DNA from: Oscillospiraceae bacterium
GTDB lineage: Bacteria > Bacillota > Clostridia > Oscillospirales > Oscillospiraceae
DNA length: 5,454 bases
NCBI GenBank assembly: GCA_020866945.1
Contig: JAJBVW010000146.1
Span: forward strand, 1 to 5,454
Direction of reading: 5' to 3'
Position numbers and translations under genes: made by a program. Under the pieces are notes generated by a model. The model searched no databases, had not been told where the DNA came from, and was given only the letters and a program-made list of their open reading frames with translations. Below, piece after piece: positions 4,585 to 5,454 of this stretch (position 1 is its first letter; every line of letters starts with the position of its first letter).

Positions 4585-5454
4585 TTATCCATGCTTTTTA
4601 CGTACTATGGCAATGGTAGTAATCATGCCGGCACCACATACGGCCAGGATGATAAGCCACAGGAGGGCATTGCTCTCATCACCGGTCTTTGGCTCGCCGG
4701 AGGCGCCGTTGCCGTCACTGCCAGGGCCTCCTTGGCCACCGCCCTCACCATCAGGAGGAGCGGAACCATTACCACCGTCAGGAGGCTCAGTGCCGTCGTC
4801 CTGCGTGAACTCAGCCAGACGGTCAATCTCGAAGGAGAGGGAATCATTCAGAGAATGAGTGCCGTCGGCTACATACATGGAACGCACGATGGTCTCGGTG
4901 TCCCAGGTCACTAGGGTGTAATTCTCCTCGCCGCCGATGGTGTTGGTGATATACCCGGCGTGGGCATAAGTGAAGGCCAGGGTGTAGGTATTGGAGGTTT
5001 GATCGGCATAGGACACCGTGCTGGTGATTTCATCGCCTACGGTAAGATAGAATTCCGACTCGCCCTTGGAGTGGTCATGGCCGAAGAAGAACATGATGTC
5101 CATGCCATACTCTGTGGCGTAATAGTTGAGAAGCTCAACCATGGCAGCAGACATATCAATGTTGTAGTCGTTGTCGCCGCTCCAGTCGTCCAGAACGTGC
5201 AGACCCGCATGAGCGGAAATAACTACGAGCTGCCCTTCATATTTCTGACTCAGCTCTTCCAGGAAATGCTTCCAGCTGGGGAAGAACCGTCGCGTAGCTG
5301 TAGGAGCCGTCAGATTGCAGCAGCGCCTCATAGTTGATACCGAATACGACCAGACCAGTGTTTTCAGCGCTGCTGCCAACAGATTCGCTGTCATAGCTGC
5401 TGTCGTAAATGACGCCGACGCCGTCCTCCTCAAAGTCCGTGGTGTCCGCCAGGT
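4585..5454 (-). CDS. Sortase-anchored calcineurin-like metallophosphoesterase, 5'-truncated and frameshifted
   Basis: Only the C-terminal part is in the window. In the downstream frame VVISAHAGLH (H75 of the frame counted from 5433, about nt 5211) and FFFGHDHSKGE (about 5100-5068) are the late histidine metal-ligand motifs of calcineurin-like phosphoesterases. A beta-rich region, a Gly/Pro/Asp linker (about 4795-4700) and a sorting signal follow: EPKTGD (4695-4678), a hydrophobic helix and the basic tail RKKHG. The protein is thus probably secreted and linked to the wall by a sortase. Before 5278 the coding frame changes: 5452-5279 reads LADTTDFEEDG...GLVVFGINYEALLQSDG...ATVLP, which continues naturally into SWKHFLEELSQKYEG after a one-base shift at CCCC. 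The N-terminal metal motifs, signal peptide and start lie beyond the right edge. Substrate unknown; it may be a pseudogene or carry an assembly error. Confidence 0.72.
   Translation of the reverse strand, partial: TWRTPRTLRRTASASFTTAAMTANLLAAALKTLVWSYSVSTMRRCCNLTAPTATRRFFPSWKHFLEELSQKYEGQLVVISAHAGLHVLDDWSGDNDYNIDMSAAMVELLNYYATEYGMDIMFFFGHDHSKGESEFYLTVGDEITSTVSYADQTSNTYTLAFTYAHAGYITNTIGGEENYTLVTWDTETIVRSMYVADGTHSLNDSLSFEIDRLAEFTQDDGTEPPDGGNGSAPPDGEGGGQGGPGSDGNGASGEPKTGDESNALLWLIILAVCGAGMITTIAIVRKKHG
5278..5281 (-). other. Apparent +1 frameshift site in the metallophosphoesterase gene
   Basis: On the - strand the run CCCC occurs in GTT-CTT-CCC-CAG. The upstream frame continues from here only to a TGA at 5239-5237, while the phosphoesterase frame continues as AGC-TGG-AAG. 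Removing one C joins the two frames into ATVLP-SWKHFLEEL without gaps. It could be a sequencing indel, a true inactivating mutation, or less likely a CCC-C slip site. Confidence 0.65.

Noticed and set aside
4558..4914. Open frame on the + strand opposite the phosphoesterase tail
   Set aside because: It mirrors the Gly/Pro-rich linker and membrane helix of the - strand gene and shows no known domain.
5282..5433. N-terminus of the phosphoesterase as read in the downstream frame from 5433
   Set aside because: The peptide (MRRTASASFTTAAM and so on) is Ala/Thr/Arg-rich and has no likeness to the fold, whereas the other frame gives a strand (GLVVFGINYEAL) that fits the family.

Overview
The window looks like a chromosomal segment of an anaerobic, spore-forming Firmicute with moderately high GC, most likely a Clostridia/Oscillospiraceae-type gut bacterium. 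The reasons are a clear sporulation sigma factor (SigG), a short two-component SufC/SufB-type Fe-S assembly pair of the kind found in strict anaerobes, and a surface protein ending in a PKTGD-type sortase signal. This placement is inferred from gene content, not from a database match. Both window edges cut through genes.

Left part (1-901, + strand): the 3' end of a VTT/DedA-like (TVP38/TMEM64 family) membrane protein overlaps pgsA, the phosphatidylglycerophosphate synthase gene, so this is a small membrane-lipid operon. It converges on sigG (958-1737, - strand), with a symmetric hairpin (927-953) between the two stop codons. Upstream of sigG I can read a forespore-type promoter: a full match to the sigma-F -10 pattern overlapping a near match to the sigma-G consensus. 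Its expected start point falls at the foot of a 7-bp leader hairpin placed just before the Shine-Dalgarno sequence.

Centre (1965-4485, + strand): a compact three-gene operon diverges from sigG. It encodes an uncharacterised radical SAM enzyme, a SufC-type ATPase and a short (307 aa) SufB/SufD-family scaffold. Both junctions are 7-nt overlaps with the same string ATGCTGA, so translation is probably coupled. The operon has a plausible extended -10 promoter (1896-1904) and ends in a strong 13-bp hairpin terminator (4517-4555). No cysteine desulfurase, SufU or SufA gene is visible. A radical SAM enzyme needs a [4Fe-4S] cluster, so it may be a dedicated client or a helper of the scaffold. This operon is the most interesting system in the window.

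Right part (4585-5454, - strand): the 3' part of a calcineurin-like metallophosphoesterase with a Gly/Pro-rich linker and a C-terminal cell-wall sorting signal. Its reading frame is broken by an apparent one-base shift at a run of four C (5278-5281 on the + strand), and its 5' end lies outside the window. No tRNA, rRNA, CRISPR array or mobile element was seen.
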